A stretch of 64,000 nt of DNA from CAZEKB01 sp964512225 (GTDB lineage: Bacteria > Myxococcota_A > UBA796 > UBA9615), in assembly GCA_964512225.1 (NCBI GenBank), contig CAZEKB010000003.1, positions 62,001 through 126,000 of the forward strand, in the 5' to 3' direction. The notes below the pieces were generated by a model. That model had not been told where the DNA came from, did not search any database, and saw only the letters and a program-made list of their open reading frames with translations. Position numbers and translations under genes: made by a program. This document shows positions 54,105-61,999 of the stretch, in pieces (positions within the stretch are counted from its first letter, which is position 1; every line of letters begins with the position of its first letter).

Positions 54105-54856
54105 GGCGCCGTCCGGACCGTGCCCACGACCATCCGACCGACGGCGAAGGCGCTGCACTCCGGCGCGAGCCCGGCGAAGGCCTCGGGGGCCGCGCGCACG
54201 AGGCCCGCGAGGCCCACGTGGTACGTCGCGTCCGCCGCCGGGAACGCCTCGCCGTCGACCGTCACCGCGCTCACGGGGCCGTCTCCGCGCAGCCACGCGT
54301 GGTGACGCCAGACGTTGTTGTCCAGGGACCGCCAGGTGCGCTCCCCGGCGTCGTCGACCACGGTCCCCCGGGCGATGTCGAAGCCCTGCCCCGCGAGGTC
54401 CACGTCGAGCGACTCCCGGGCGGAGTGCGTCGCCGGCTCGGGGAGCGTGAACGCGGCGTCGTCGGGGGCCACCACCGTCATGGAGCCGCCCCCGAGCGGC
54501 GAGCCGACGGCCAGCGTGTACCGGGTCCCGGGGGCGTAGAGGGCCGGGTCTTCGTCCTCCGCGGAGTAGACGCCGTCGCCCGCGTGGGGCAGCGGAAGCT
54601 CCACCTCGCCCGCCGTGATCGCGACGGTGCCGTCCGTCACGATGGCGTCGCGGTGCTCGCCGGAGAGCGTCCACTGGGCGAGGAACGCCACCGCCTCCAG
54701 CGGATCCCGCACGTCGGGGTCGGAAGCCTCCGCGGCCAGGAGCATCCCCCCCACCAGCACCTCGTCGCGGCAGCTCTCGGGCACGACCACGAGCGGGTCC
54801 GTCGCGCCGCAGCCCGCGCTCGGGAGGATGAGCAGGAGCGGGACGACCCGCCTCAC
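54101..54856 (-). CDS. Lipoprotein, paralog of the next upstream lipoprotein
   Basis: A 251-residue lipoprotein starting with GTG at 54856. The lipobox is LPSAGC (C16). The domain pattern matches the neighbour at 54861-55628: a GDGVYSAEDEDPALYAPGTRY strand pair, a SLDVDLAGQGFDIARGTVVDDAG block and AVTVDGEAFPAADATYHVGLAGL near the end. No family is known to me. Overlap with the JAMM gene by GTGA places it in the tmk operon, perhaps only as the last addition to a transcript. Confidence 0.8.
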   Translation of the reverse strand: MRRVVPLLLILPSAGCGATDPLVVVPESCRDEVLVGGMLLAAEASDPDVRDPLEAVAFLAQWTLSGEHRDAIVTDGTVAITAGEVELPLPHAGDGVYSAEDEDPALYAPGTRYTLAVGSPLGGGSMTVVAPDDAAFTLPEPATHSARESLDVDLAGQGFDIARGTVVDDAGERTWRSLDNNVWRHHAWLRGDGPVSAVTVDGEAFPAADATYHVGLAGLVRAAPEAFAGLAPECSAFAVGRMVVGTVRTAP

Positions 54857-54860
54857 GACG

Positions 54861-55628
54861 TCACGGGGCGGTCGCGACCGCCTCCACGGCCAGCGAGCCG
54901 ATCGCGAGGTTGGACACGAGGGGGTTGAAGCCGTCGAAGTCGTCGCCCTTGCGGATGCCCGCGACGCCCAGGACATAGGCCGTGCCCGCGGCCGGGAACG
55001 CGGTCCCGGGGACGGTGATGGTCCCCACGTCGTCCCCGCCGATCCAGTCGATGTAGTCGCCCGCGGTGTCGGGGCGGTTGTCGTAGGTGAGGTTGCCGTC
55101 CTGATCCGCGACGACGGCGAGGTAGTTGTCGAAGTTCTGCCCCGACAGGTCGAACGTCAGCGCGGCGCCGGCGGCGTGGGTCCCGGGGCCGGGGACGCCC
55201 GCGAGCGTCGGCGGCGGGGGGGCGACGCCCGCGACCGAGAACGACTGTCCGCCGTCCTGCACGTGGATCGAGTAGGTGGCGCCCACGCTGTAGGCGAAGC
55301 CGGGGGCCGTGTCCGTGGTGACCTCGTACAGCCCGTCGCCCAGCGCCGACAGGTTCACCGCCGACGTGGTCTCGGTCTGGACCCACACGCGGTCGGCGTC
55401 GTCGAGGAGGTTCGACTCGAAGTCGCGGAGGGACTCGGCCTCCGCCAGGAACGCGGTCGCGCCCGCCGCCGCGCCGAGGTCGATGCCCTCCACCGGCTCG
55501 TCGACCCCCAATACGAGGCCCTCGACGGCCACGTTGGAGAAGATGTCGAAGCACGAGTTGCCGCAGATGCAGCCCGGGGCGGTGACGACGGCGGCGGCGG
55601 CGAGGAGCAGGGCGGGGGGCTTGGGCAT
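54861..55628 (-). CDS. Lipoprotein, paralog of the next downstream lipoprotein
   Basis: A 255-residue lipoprotein starting with ATG at 55628, with lipobox TAPGC (C20) and an extra Cys pair just after it (CICGNSC). GDGLYEVTTDTAPGFAYSVGATY, ALTFDLSGQNFDNYLAVVADQDG and TITVPGTAFPAAGTAYVLGVAGI align block by block with the following gene, so the two are tandem duplicates that have diverged strongly. It is the first gene of the cluster that runs to metG, 4 bases from the next gene. Function unknown. Confidence 0.82.
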   Translation of the reverse strand: MPKPPALLLAAAAVVTAPGCICGNSCFDIFSNVAVEGLVLGVDEPVEGIDLGAAAGATAFLAEAESLRDFESNLLDDADRVWVQTETTSAVNLSALGDGLYEVTTDTAPGFAYSVGATYSIHVQDGGQSFSVAGVAPPPPTLAGVPGPGTHAAGAALTFDLSGQNFDNYLAVVADQDGNLTYDNRPDTAGDYIDWIGGDDVGTITVPGTAFPAAGTAYVLGVAGIRKGDDFDGFNPLVSNLAIGSLAVEAVATAP

Positions 55629-55702
55629 GACGGGGATCGTAGTGCGAAGTCGGCGGGCCGGCTCGGCTGCTTGCAACCCGGGCCTCGGCTCGCCCGGTCC
55701 GG

Positions 55703-57637
55703 TCAGTCCACGCCCAGGTGGTAGGGCGCGATCAGCACGGGCACGCCCGCGGCGAAGAACGGGGCCGCGTCGATCATCGCGGCGGCGGCTTCGACGTCGT
55801 CCGCCGCGTCGCCTCCCAGGATCCCGTCGAGCGCGTCGGAGAGGTCGATGCGCGCGCCCGACAGGTCTTCGCCGAACAGCTGCTCGAGGAAGGTCGGCTG
55901 TCGCGGGTAGAGCGTGAGCGTGACCTCGCCCTCGATGTCCGCCTTCTCCTTGGCCAGGCGCAGGGCGGTGCGGAACGAGCCCAGCGCGTCCACCAGCCCG
56001 ACCTCGTGGGCCTGCTCGCCCGTCCACACCCGGCCCTGGGCCAGGACGTGGACCTCGTCCGGCGTCATCGAGCGCCCCGCGCCGACCTTGGCGATGAACA
56101 CGTCGTAGAACTCGTCGACGAACTCCGACAGCTTCGCCTGGCCGTCCTCCCCGAGGCTCTTGTCCGCCGCGAAGATGTCCGCCATGTCGCCCCGGTCGAT
56201 GGAGACGGTCTTGAGGCCGATCTTCTCATAGAGCGCGCGGAGGTTGTACTTGCCCGCGAACACCCCGATCGACCCCGTGAGCGTGCTCGGCTGGGCCACG
56301 ATCGCGTCCGCCCCCATGGCGATGTAGTACCCGCCGGAGGCGGCGTAGTCGCTCATGCTCACGACCACGGGGAGCCCGTTCTCGGTGCGCGCCAGCTCGA
56401 TCTCGCGGTGGATGAGGTCCGAGGCCAGCCCGCTGCCGCCGGGGCTGTCGACGCGGAGCAGGATCGCCTTCGTATCGTCGTCGTTGCGGGCCTTGCGGAT
56501 CGCCTTCGCGATCGTCGTCGAGCCCATGGACCGGCCGGGGTTGCTCGTGCCCGACGTGATCGTGCCCTCGCAGTAGATGACGGCCACCTCGGGCCCGCCC
56601 CCGAGGCCCAGGGACTTGGGCGTGGTGTCGTAGTCCCCGAGCTTGAGCAGCTTCGGCTTCTTGCGGGTCTGGGTGGCGGCGGCGACGGCCGTCGTGTCTT
56701 CCGCGCCGGAGTCGTCGTCGTCCGCGGAGTCGTCGTCGCCCGCGTCCGCGTCCACGACCGCCGCGGGCCGGGCGGGGGCCGCGGAGTCGTCGTCGTCCCC
56801 CGTCCGCCGGGGCAGGGAGTAGGGGTCGTAGGACGCGACCTCCTCCCCCGCGAGGTGGGCCATGAGCTGGTCGCGGTAGAAGAGGCCGTCGATCAGGCCC
56901 GCCTTCCACGCCGCGCCCGCCGTGAGCGGCGGGTCGTCGATGAGCGCCCGCACCCGGTCCCGGTCCAGCTCCCGAGCGACGCTGATCGCCTCGACGAACC
57001 GGTCGAAGAGGCTGTCCGCCATCGCGTTCAGCATCTCCCGGAACGGCTCCGACATCTCGGTGCTCGTCATCGGCTCGACCGCGCTCTTGTACTTGCCCGC
57101 GCGGGTGAACTCGGCCTCGACGCCGAGCTTGTCGAGCGTGCCCTTGTAGAAGGTCACCCCGAGGTGCAGCCCGTTGACGAGGAAGAAGCCCTCGGGCGCC
57201 ATGTAGATCTCGTCGCAGGCGGTCGCGAGGTAGTACTCCTTGTTGCTCGCCTGCTCCATCCAGCACGTGACGGGCTTGCCCGAGTCGGCCGAGAAACGCG
57301 TGATGATGTCCCGCAGCTCCTGCACCTTCGCGTACCCCGTGGCGAGGGGCTGGACCTTCACGAGCACGCGGTCGATGCGCTCGTCCACGGCCGCGCGACG
57401 GAACGCGGAGTCCACCTCGATCATCGACAGGCGGGCCGTGCCCAGGCCGGGGAGGGGAGCCTCGGGGTCGGGCTGCTCGGGGAACTCGCCGCCGAGCCCG
57501 ATCACGAGCACCGAGCCGTCCTCGACCTCGGTCTCCCCCCCGTCCCGCAGCATCGCGATGATCGCGACGAGCGAGCCGACCATCACGAACAGGAGGAACG
57601 CGACGAGGAGGAGGACGAAGAGGCGGCTGCGGTTCAT
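55703..57637 (-). CDS. sppA: Signal peptide peptidase SppA, tandem-domain type
   Basis: An inner-membrane protease that degrades cleaved signal peptides. The 644-residue length matches the 67K tandem type. One membrane helix lies at 6-29. The catalytic lysine K184 is in GKYKSAVEPM and the serine S434 in DYAASGGYYIA. ITGSIGVFAGKYN-like residues close the site. Between the two halves is a 35-residue acidic insertion (280-314) with DDDDSA and GDDDSADDDDSG, which is not usual for SppA. The DNA unit at 56724-56741 is identical to that in the DUF4340 gene. Confidence 0.92.
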   Translation of the reverse strand: MNRSRLFVLLLVAFLLFVMVGSLVAIIAMLRDGGETEVEDGSVLVIGLGGEFPEQPDPEAPLPGLGTARLSMIEVDSAFRRAAVDERIDRVLVKVQPLATGYAKVQELRDIITRFSADSGKPVTCWMEQASNKEYYLATACDEIYMAPEGFFLVNGLHLGVTFYKGTLDKLGVEAEFTRAGKYKSAVEPMTSTEMSEPFREMLNAMADSLFDRFVEAISVARELDRDRVRALIDDPPLTAGAAWKAGLIDGLFYRDQLMAHLAGEEVASYDPYSLPRRTGDDDDSAAPARPAAVVDADAGDDDSADDDDSGAEDTTAVAAATQTRKKPKLLKLGDYDTTPKSLGLGGGPEVAVIYCEGTITSGTSNPGRSMGSTTIAKAIRKARNDDDTKAILLRVDSPGGSGLASDLIHREIELARTENGLPVVVSMSDYAASGGYYIAMGADAIVAQPSTLTGSIGVFAGKYNLRALYEKIGLKTVSIDRGDMADIFAADKSLGEDGQAKLSEFVDEFYDVFIAKVGAGRSMTPDEVHVLAQGRVWTGEQAHEVGLVDALGSFRTALRLAKEKADIEGEVTLTLYPRQPTFLEQLFGEDLSGARIDLSDALDGILGGDAADDVEAAAAMIDAAPFFAAGVPVLIAPYHLGVD

Positions 57638-57658
57638 GTACGGCCCATCATGCGGGGC

Positions 57659-59149
57659 TCAGACCCCTTCGCGGACGAGGATCTTGCCGCTGGACTTCAG
57701 ATCGGCCTTCCAGTCCTGGATCGCGCCGGACTGCTTCGTGAGGAGGAGGCGGCTTCGGATCTGGCCCTTCTTCTCCTCGAAGGCGGCCATGTCCGCTTCG
57801 TTCTTCTCCTTGAGTCGCATCACGACCCAGCCCGACGGGAGCTCCAGCGGCGCGGGGGTGGTGTCGCCGACGTTCACGAGCGCGAAGGCGGCCTGCACGA
57901 CCTCCGGGGACGCGCCCACCTTGGGGACTCGCCGGTCGCGCTTCGTGAACGTGCCCGACTCCTGCAGGGCGAGGGTCTTGCTCGCGAGCAGCTCGTCCCG
58001 CTCGGCCTCGCCCATCGTGCCGTCCAGGGCGGGGACCAGCTTCTCGGCGAACGCCTTCGCGAGCTCGGGCGCGCGGTCTTCCTTCATCAGGCCCGCGGCC
58101 ACCTCGCGGCGCACCTCGTCCAGCTGCTGCACCGAGGCCTCCTTGCGCTCCTCCACCTTGATGACGTGGTACCCGAACTTCGTCTCGACGACGTCCGAGA
58201 TCTCGCCCGGCTGCATCGCGAACGCGGCCTCGCTGAAGGGCTTGACCATGTCCTTCTCGCTGAAGAAGCCGAGGTCGCCGCCCGAGGACGCGCTGGAGTC
58301 TTCGGAGTGCATCTGCGCCAGGGCCGCGAAGTCCGCGCCCTCGGTCTTCGCCTCGGCGAGCACGGCCTCGATGCGGGTCTTGAGGTCGGCGCGCACGTCG
58401 TCGCCGTCCGCGTCGTCGAACTTCAGGAGGATGTGCCGGGCGCTGACCTGCTCGTCCTCGTGGTACTTCCGGTCGAAGTCGCGGTCGTAGCGCTCCCGGA
58501 CGTCGGCGGCGTTCTCTTCGGCCCAGGCGTCGATCTCCTCGTCGGAGAGCTCGATTTCGTCCTGGAAGAGGGCCGTGGCGACGCGCACGTACTCGACGTT
58601 GCGGTCGGCCGACTCGGCGACGAAGGCCTCCTGCACCTCGGCGGGCGTGACCTGCACGGAGCGACGGATGTAGTCCTGGACCTTGCGGACCAGCAGGTCT
58701 TCGCGGAGCCCGTCCTGGAGCTCGCGCGCGCGCCGCTTGTCCTTATCGAGGTACTTGCGGTAGCCCTCGATGTCGAAGTTGCCGTCTTCGTCCTGGAAGC
58801 CCGAGAGCTTCAGGACCTCCCGCTGGATCTCCTTGGGAGCCACGCGGATGCCCTCGCGGTTCGCGGCCTGGAGCAGCAGCTCGCGCTCGATCATCTGGTC
58901 GAGCACCTGCGCCTGGATGCGCTCGCGATCGCCTTCCTGGGTGTTGCCGCCGAGGTACCGCATCTGGTTGCGGACCCGCCGGTCGAGCTCCACGTCGCGG
59001 ATCGCGGTGCCGTTGACGTCCGCCACCACTTCGGTGCGCGCGGAGTTCAGGGCCGAGGAGCCGAAGAAGAAGACGAAGAGGAGGCTGAGAAACACGACGA
59101 GCGCGTTGCTCATGAAGGAGCCGGAATTCTTCCGAATGTAGCCGAGCAT
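57659..59149 (-). CDS. PpiD/SurA-like peptidyl-prolyl isomerase
   Basis: A 496-residue periplasmic folding factor anchored by one N-terminal helix (about 16-34). A SurA_N-like region (EVVADVNGTAIRDVELD...MIERELLLQAANREGI) comes before a parvulin domain at about 238-345, with VSARHILLKFDD, GGDLGFFSEKDMVKPFSEAAF and TKFGYHVIKVEE. A second, degenerate parvulin-like part follows (PLELPSGWVVMRLKEK). This layout is typical of PpiD. It is transcribed from the promoter at 59202-59230, divergent from mreB. Confidence 0.9.
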   Translation of the reverse strand: MLGYIRKNSGSFMSNALVVFLSLLFVFFFGSSALNSARTEVVADVNGTAIRDVELDRRVRNQMRYLGGNTQEGDRERIQAQVLDQMIERELLLQAANREGIRVAPKEIQREVLKLSGFQDEDGNFDIEGYRKYLDKDKRRARELQDGLREDLLVRKVQDYIRRSVQVTPAEVQEAFVAESADRNVEYVRVATALFQDEIELSDEEIDAWAEENAADVRERYDRDFDRKYHEDEQVSARHILLKFDDADGDDVRADLKTRIEAVLAEAKTEGADFAALAQMHSEDSSASSGGDLGFFSEKDMVKPFSEAAFAMQPGEISDVVETKFGYHVIKVEERKEASVQQLDEVRREVAAGLMKEDRAPELAKAFAEKLVPALDGTMGEAERDELLASKTLALQESGTFTKRDRRVPKVGASPEVVQAAFALVNVGDTTPAPLELPSGWVVMRLKEKNEADMAAFEEKKGQIRSRLLLTKQSGAIQDWKADLKSSGKILVREGV

Positions 59150-59201
59150 GGATTCTCCGAGGCCCGCCGCGCGCAGTCATGTCGCGCGCGAGGGGCGTGG
59201 A

Positions 59202-59230
59202 AAAGTAGGCGCATCCCCCCGGTGCGTCAA
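59202..59230 (-). promoter_or_regulatory. Promoter of the ppiD-like gene
   Basis: On the minus strand TTGACG (59230-59225) and TACTTT (59207-59202) are exactly 17 bases apart. The start would be about 45 bases before the ATG at 59149. This is one of two divergent promoters in the 331-base gap 59150-59480; no other gene is seen there. Confidence 0.5.
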
Positions 59231-59338
59231 GGCCGTCGCCGTCCCCGGAAACTCGACCTCCGCCGGGCCGGCGCGTTCCATGGGAAAAACCCTGATCCGG
59301 CGGGGAAATCGGAATCCTCGGAACGGGCGTTTTCTCCG

Positions 59339-59367
59339 TTGACACCCCCGGTTCGCCGCTTCAGACT
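59339..59367 (+). promoter_or_regulatory. Promoter and leader of the mreBCD-mrdA operon
   Basis: A perfect TTGACA (59339-59344) stands 17 bases before CAGACT (59362-59367). The leader to the mreB GTG would be about 105 bases. It contains a short ACCGG/CCGGT dyad near 59374-59391, a second TTGACG (59394) and a hairpin GGGAG-TTCAA-CTCCC (59414-59428). The last two could regulate or be chance. Confidence 0.5.
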
Positions 59368-59480
59368 CCTTGTACCGGTTGCTCTTCCGGTAATTGACGT
59401 CGACATCGGCGCGGGGAGTTCAACTCCCGACGCGCTCAACTCTGTTTCCGGCTCGGCCCGCTCGAGCCTTGGGGCTTGCT

Positions 59481-60512
59481 GTGTTCAACGCTCTCTTCGG
59501 CCTCTTCTCCAAGGACATCGCGATCGACCTCGGCACGGCGAACACGCTGCTGTACGTCAAGGGTCGCGGGATCGTCAGCAACGAGCCGTCGGTGGTGGCG
59601 GTGGCTCCGGGCCGAGGGGGGACTCAGCAGGTCCTCGCCGTGGGCCACGAGGCCAAGGAGATGCTCGGCAAGACCCCCGGCGAGATCCGGGCCGTCCGCC
59701 CGCTCAAGGACGGGGTCATCGCCGACTTCGCCGTCACCGAGGCGATGCTCCGCTACTTCATCCAGAAGGCGCACAACCGCCGGACTTTCGTGAAGCCCCG
59801 CATGGTCATCTGCATTCCGTTCGGCGTCACCGAGGTGGAGAAGCGGGCCGTGCGCGAGTCGGCGGAGAACGCCGGGGCCTCGGAGGTCTACCTGATCGAG
59901 GAGCCCCTCGCCGCCGCCATCGGCGCCAACCTCCCCATCACGGAGCCGAGCGGCAACATGATCGTCGACATCGGCGGCGGGACCACGGAGGTCGCGGTGA
60001 TCTCGCTGGCCGGCATCGTCGTGAGCCGCTCGGTGAAGGTCGGCGGCGACAAGTGGGACGACGCGATCATCAGCCACGTCCGCCGGCGCCACAACCTGCT
60101 GATCGGCGAGCGCAGCGCCGAGCGCATCAAGATGACGATCGGCAACGCCTGGTCCACCGGCGAGCCCGCCCAGATGACGGTCAAGGGCCGGGACCTCATG
60201 GCGGGGATCCCCAAGGAGATCACCATCGACTCCAACGAGGTCCGCGAGGCCTTGTCGGACCCGGTCGAGATGGTGGTGGAGGCGGTGCTCTCGACCCTCG
60301 AGCAGACGCCCCCCGAGCTCGCCGCCGACATCGTCGACAAGGGCATCGTGCTCGCGGGCGGCGGCGCGAACCTCGTGGGCCTCGATCTCCTGCTCTCCGA
60401 CCGCACCGGGCTGCCTGTGGTGGTGTGCGACGACCCCCTCGAGGCGGTCGCCATGGGCTCCGGGAAGATGCTCGAAGAGATCGACCTCCTCCGCGACGTG
60501 GCGCTGGCCTGA
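59481..60512 (+). CDS. mreB: Rod shape-determining protein MreB
   Basis: MreB is the actin-like protein that guides lateral wall synthesis. The GTG at 59481 is chosen because it starts FNALFGLFSKDIAIDLGTANT and gives the standard 343 residues; the longer frame has an Arg/Ser-rich leader. Phosphate-1 loop DIAIDLGTANT, phosphate-2 IVDIGGGTTEVAVIS and the GIVLAGGGANL adenosine site are intact, as is the amphipathic N-terminal stretch. It leads mreC, mreD and mrdA and so points to a rod-shaped cell. Confidence 0.97.
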   Translation: MFNALFGLFSKDIAIDLGTANTLLYVKGRGIVSNEPSVVAVAPGRGGTQQVLAVGHEAKEMLGKTPGEIRAVRPLKDGVIADFAVTEAMLRYFIQKAHNRRTFVKPRMVICIPFGVTEVEKRAVRESAENAGASEVYLIEEPLAAAIGANLPITEPSGNMIVDIGGGTTEVAVISLAGIVVSRSVKVGGDKWDDAIISHVRRRHNLLIGERSAERIKMTIGNAWSTGEPAQMTVKGRDLMAGIPKEITIDSNEVREALSDPVEMVVEAVLSTLEQTPPELAADIVDKGIVLAGGGANLVGLDLLLSDRTGLPVVVCDDPLEAVAMGSGKMLEEIDLLRDVALA

Positions 60513-60548
60513 TTCGAAGACGCCCGGGAGGGGCTGCGAGGGGAGAGC

Positions 60549-61445
60549 GTGTCGCGACAAGGGTTCAGAGGAGCAGCCATCCTCGGTCTGCTGGCCCTCC
60601 TTGGGCTCCGGGTCCACGCAGGCATGAAGCCGCCGGAGGACCTGGGCGCGGTCGACCGCGGCCTGCTCGCGATGACCGGCCCGGTGCAGGGCGGCCTCTC
60701 CTCCGTGATCGACGCCGGTCGCTCCGTCTTCACCGGCTACTTCGCGCTCGTCGGGGCGGCGGAGGAGAACGAGCGCCTCGCCCGGGAGCTGGCGGCGGCG
60801 CGAGCGGCCGTGGCCGAGCTCGGTGAGCTCCGCCTCGAGAACGACCGGCTCCGCCGACTCAACGCGCTGCGGGACCGGCAGTCGGGCGAGGCGGTGGGGG
60901 CCACGGTCATCGGCCGGTCCACGTCCGCCCGCTTCCGCACCGTCCGCATCGACCAGGGGACCGAGAGCGGGATCGAGCCGGGCGACGCCGTCCTCTCCGT
61001 CGACGGCGCGGTGGGCCAGATCCTGCGGGCGGGCGCGGGCCACGCCGACGTCCTCCTCCTCACGGACGGCCTGAGCGCCGCCGGGGCCCGCATTCAGGAC
61101 ACTCGCCTCCGCGCGGTGGCCGCGGGCGACGGCGGGGGCACGCTGCAGCTCGGCTTCGTCCCCCGCACCGACCGCGGCGACGTCAAGGAGGGCGATCTCG
61201 TCGTCACCTCGGGCGACGACGGCGTATTCCCCCCCGGGGTGCCCCTGGGCCGCATCGCCGCGATCGACATGCCCGAGACGGGCCTGTTCCTCGAGGTGGA
61301 GGTCGCCCCCGCCGCCTCCCTCGACCGGCTCGAAGAGCTCCTGGTGGTCCTCGACCCCGGGGGCGGCCCGTTCCCGCTCCCCGCCCCCGATCTTCTCCCG
61401 CCCGAGCCCCCCGGCGAGGACGACGGGCTGGGCCTGCTCCCATGA
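60549..61445 (+). CDS. mreC: Rod shape-determining protein MreC
   Basis: A bitopic periplasmic scaffold of the elongasome. The 298-residue protein has one helix (about 8-23), a coiled coil at about 72-107 (ENERLARELAAARAAVAELGELRLEND), and the two-part beta domain with GIEPGDAVLSVDGAVGQI and VKEGDLVVTSGDDGVFPPGVPLG. The tail is Pro-, Asp- and Gly-rich. It starts with GTG preceded by GGGGAGAG and overlaps mreD as ATGA. Confidence 0.95.
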   Translation: MSRQGFRGAAILGLLALLGLRVHAGMKPPEDLGAVDRGLLAMTGPVQGGLSSVIDAGRSVFTGYFALVGAAEENERLARELAAARAAVAELGELRLENDRLRRLNALRDRQSGEAVGATVIGRSTSARFRTVRIDQGTESGIEPGDAVLSVDGAVGQILRAGAGHADVLLLTDGLSAAGARIQDTRLRAVAAGDGGGTLQLGFVPRTDRGDVKEGDLVVTSGDDGVFPPGVPLGRIAAIDMPETGLFLEVEVAPAASLDRLEELLVVLDPGGGPFPLPAPDLLPPEPPGEDDGLGLLP

Positions 61446-61999
61446 CCGCCGCCGCGCGGGGCCTCCTGCTCCCGGGCGAGCGCGCGCGATCCGGCCTCCG
61501 TCCCCACCGAGCCGTCGCGGCGCTCGCGGTGGGCTGGGCGTGGCTCCTCCTCGAATCCGTCACCGGCCTCGGGGGCCTCCCGTTCGACCCCCTGCTCCCC
61601 CTCCTCGCGGCGTCCGCGCTCGCGGGCCGGCGCGTCGAGTCGTGGGTCCTCGCCATCGGCCTCGGGCTCCTGACCGACTTCTTCTCGGGCGTCCCCAGCG
61701 GGCGACCGATGCTCCAGTACGCCCTGGTCGTCGGGTTCGGTCTCCCCCTGCACGGCCGGGTGATCCTGCGCGACCGCTGGGTCCCGGTGGTCGGCGTCGC
61801 GGTCCTGGGCGCGATCTCGGGCGGGCTCGTCCTGCTGTTCGTGGCCCTGATGGGCGGCGGTCAGGCGGGTGAGGGTCGCGCGCTGGCGGTGGAGGTGCTG
61901 GGGACGGGGGGCGCCGCCGCCCCCCGCAGGGCCGGCCAACGCCGGGGGGGGGGGGGGGCGGGCGCCCCCCCCCCCGCCCGCGGGCGGGCGGTCCTGTGA
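61442..61999 (+). CDS. mreD: Rod shape-determining protein MreD, unusual C-terminus
   Basis: A 185-residue integral membrane protein between mreC and the PBP2 gene. Hydrophobic segments at about 27-43, 48-60, 67-80 (LAIGLGLLTDFFSGVPSG, the family signature), 90-100 and 118-137 are consistent with MreD. The last 35 residues are Gly/Arg/Pro/Ala only (AAAPRRAGQRRGGGGAGAPPPARGRAVL) and come from long G and C homopolymers at 61944-61975. This tail may be an assembly error or a real simple-sequence expansion. The stop still meets the PBP2 start as GTGA. Confidence 0.85.
   Translation: MTAAARGLLLPGERARSGLRPHRAVAALAVGWAWLLLESVTGLGGLPFDPLLPLLAASALAGRRVESWVLAIGLGLLTDFFSGVPSGRPMLQYALVVGFGLPLHGRVILRDRWVPVVGVAVLGAISGGLVLLFVALMGGGQAGEGRALAVEVLGTGGAAAPRRAGQRRGGGGAGAPPPARGRAVL
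61944..61975. repeat. G15 and C11 homopolymers forming a perfect hairpin
   Basis: Fifteen G (61944-61958) are followed by cgggcg and eleven C (61965-61975), then further G/C repeats to about 61990. The runs can pair as an 11-bp G/C stem. Both lie within the 3' end of mreD. Such runs are prone to slippage and to sequencing error. Confidence 0.8.

Noticed and set aside
55718..60826. A 1702-codon plus-strand open frame
   Set aside because: It spans sppA, ppiD-like and mreB in a wrong frame, with no motif and changing composition at each gene border. It is a high-GC artefact.
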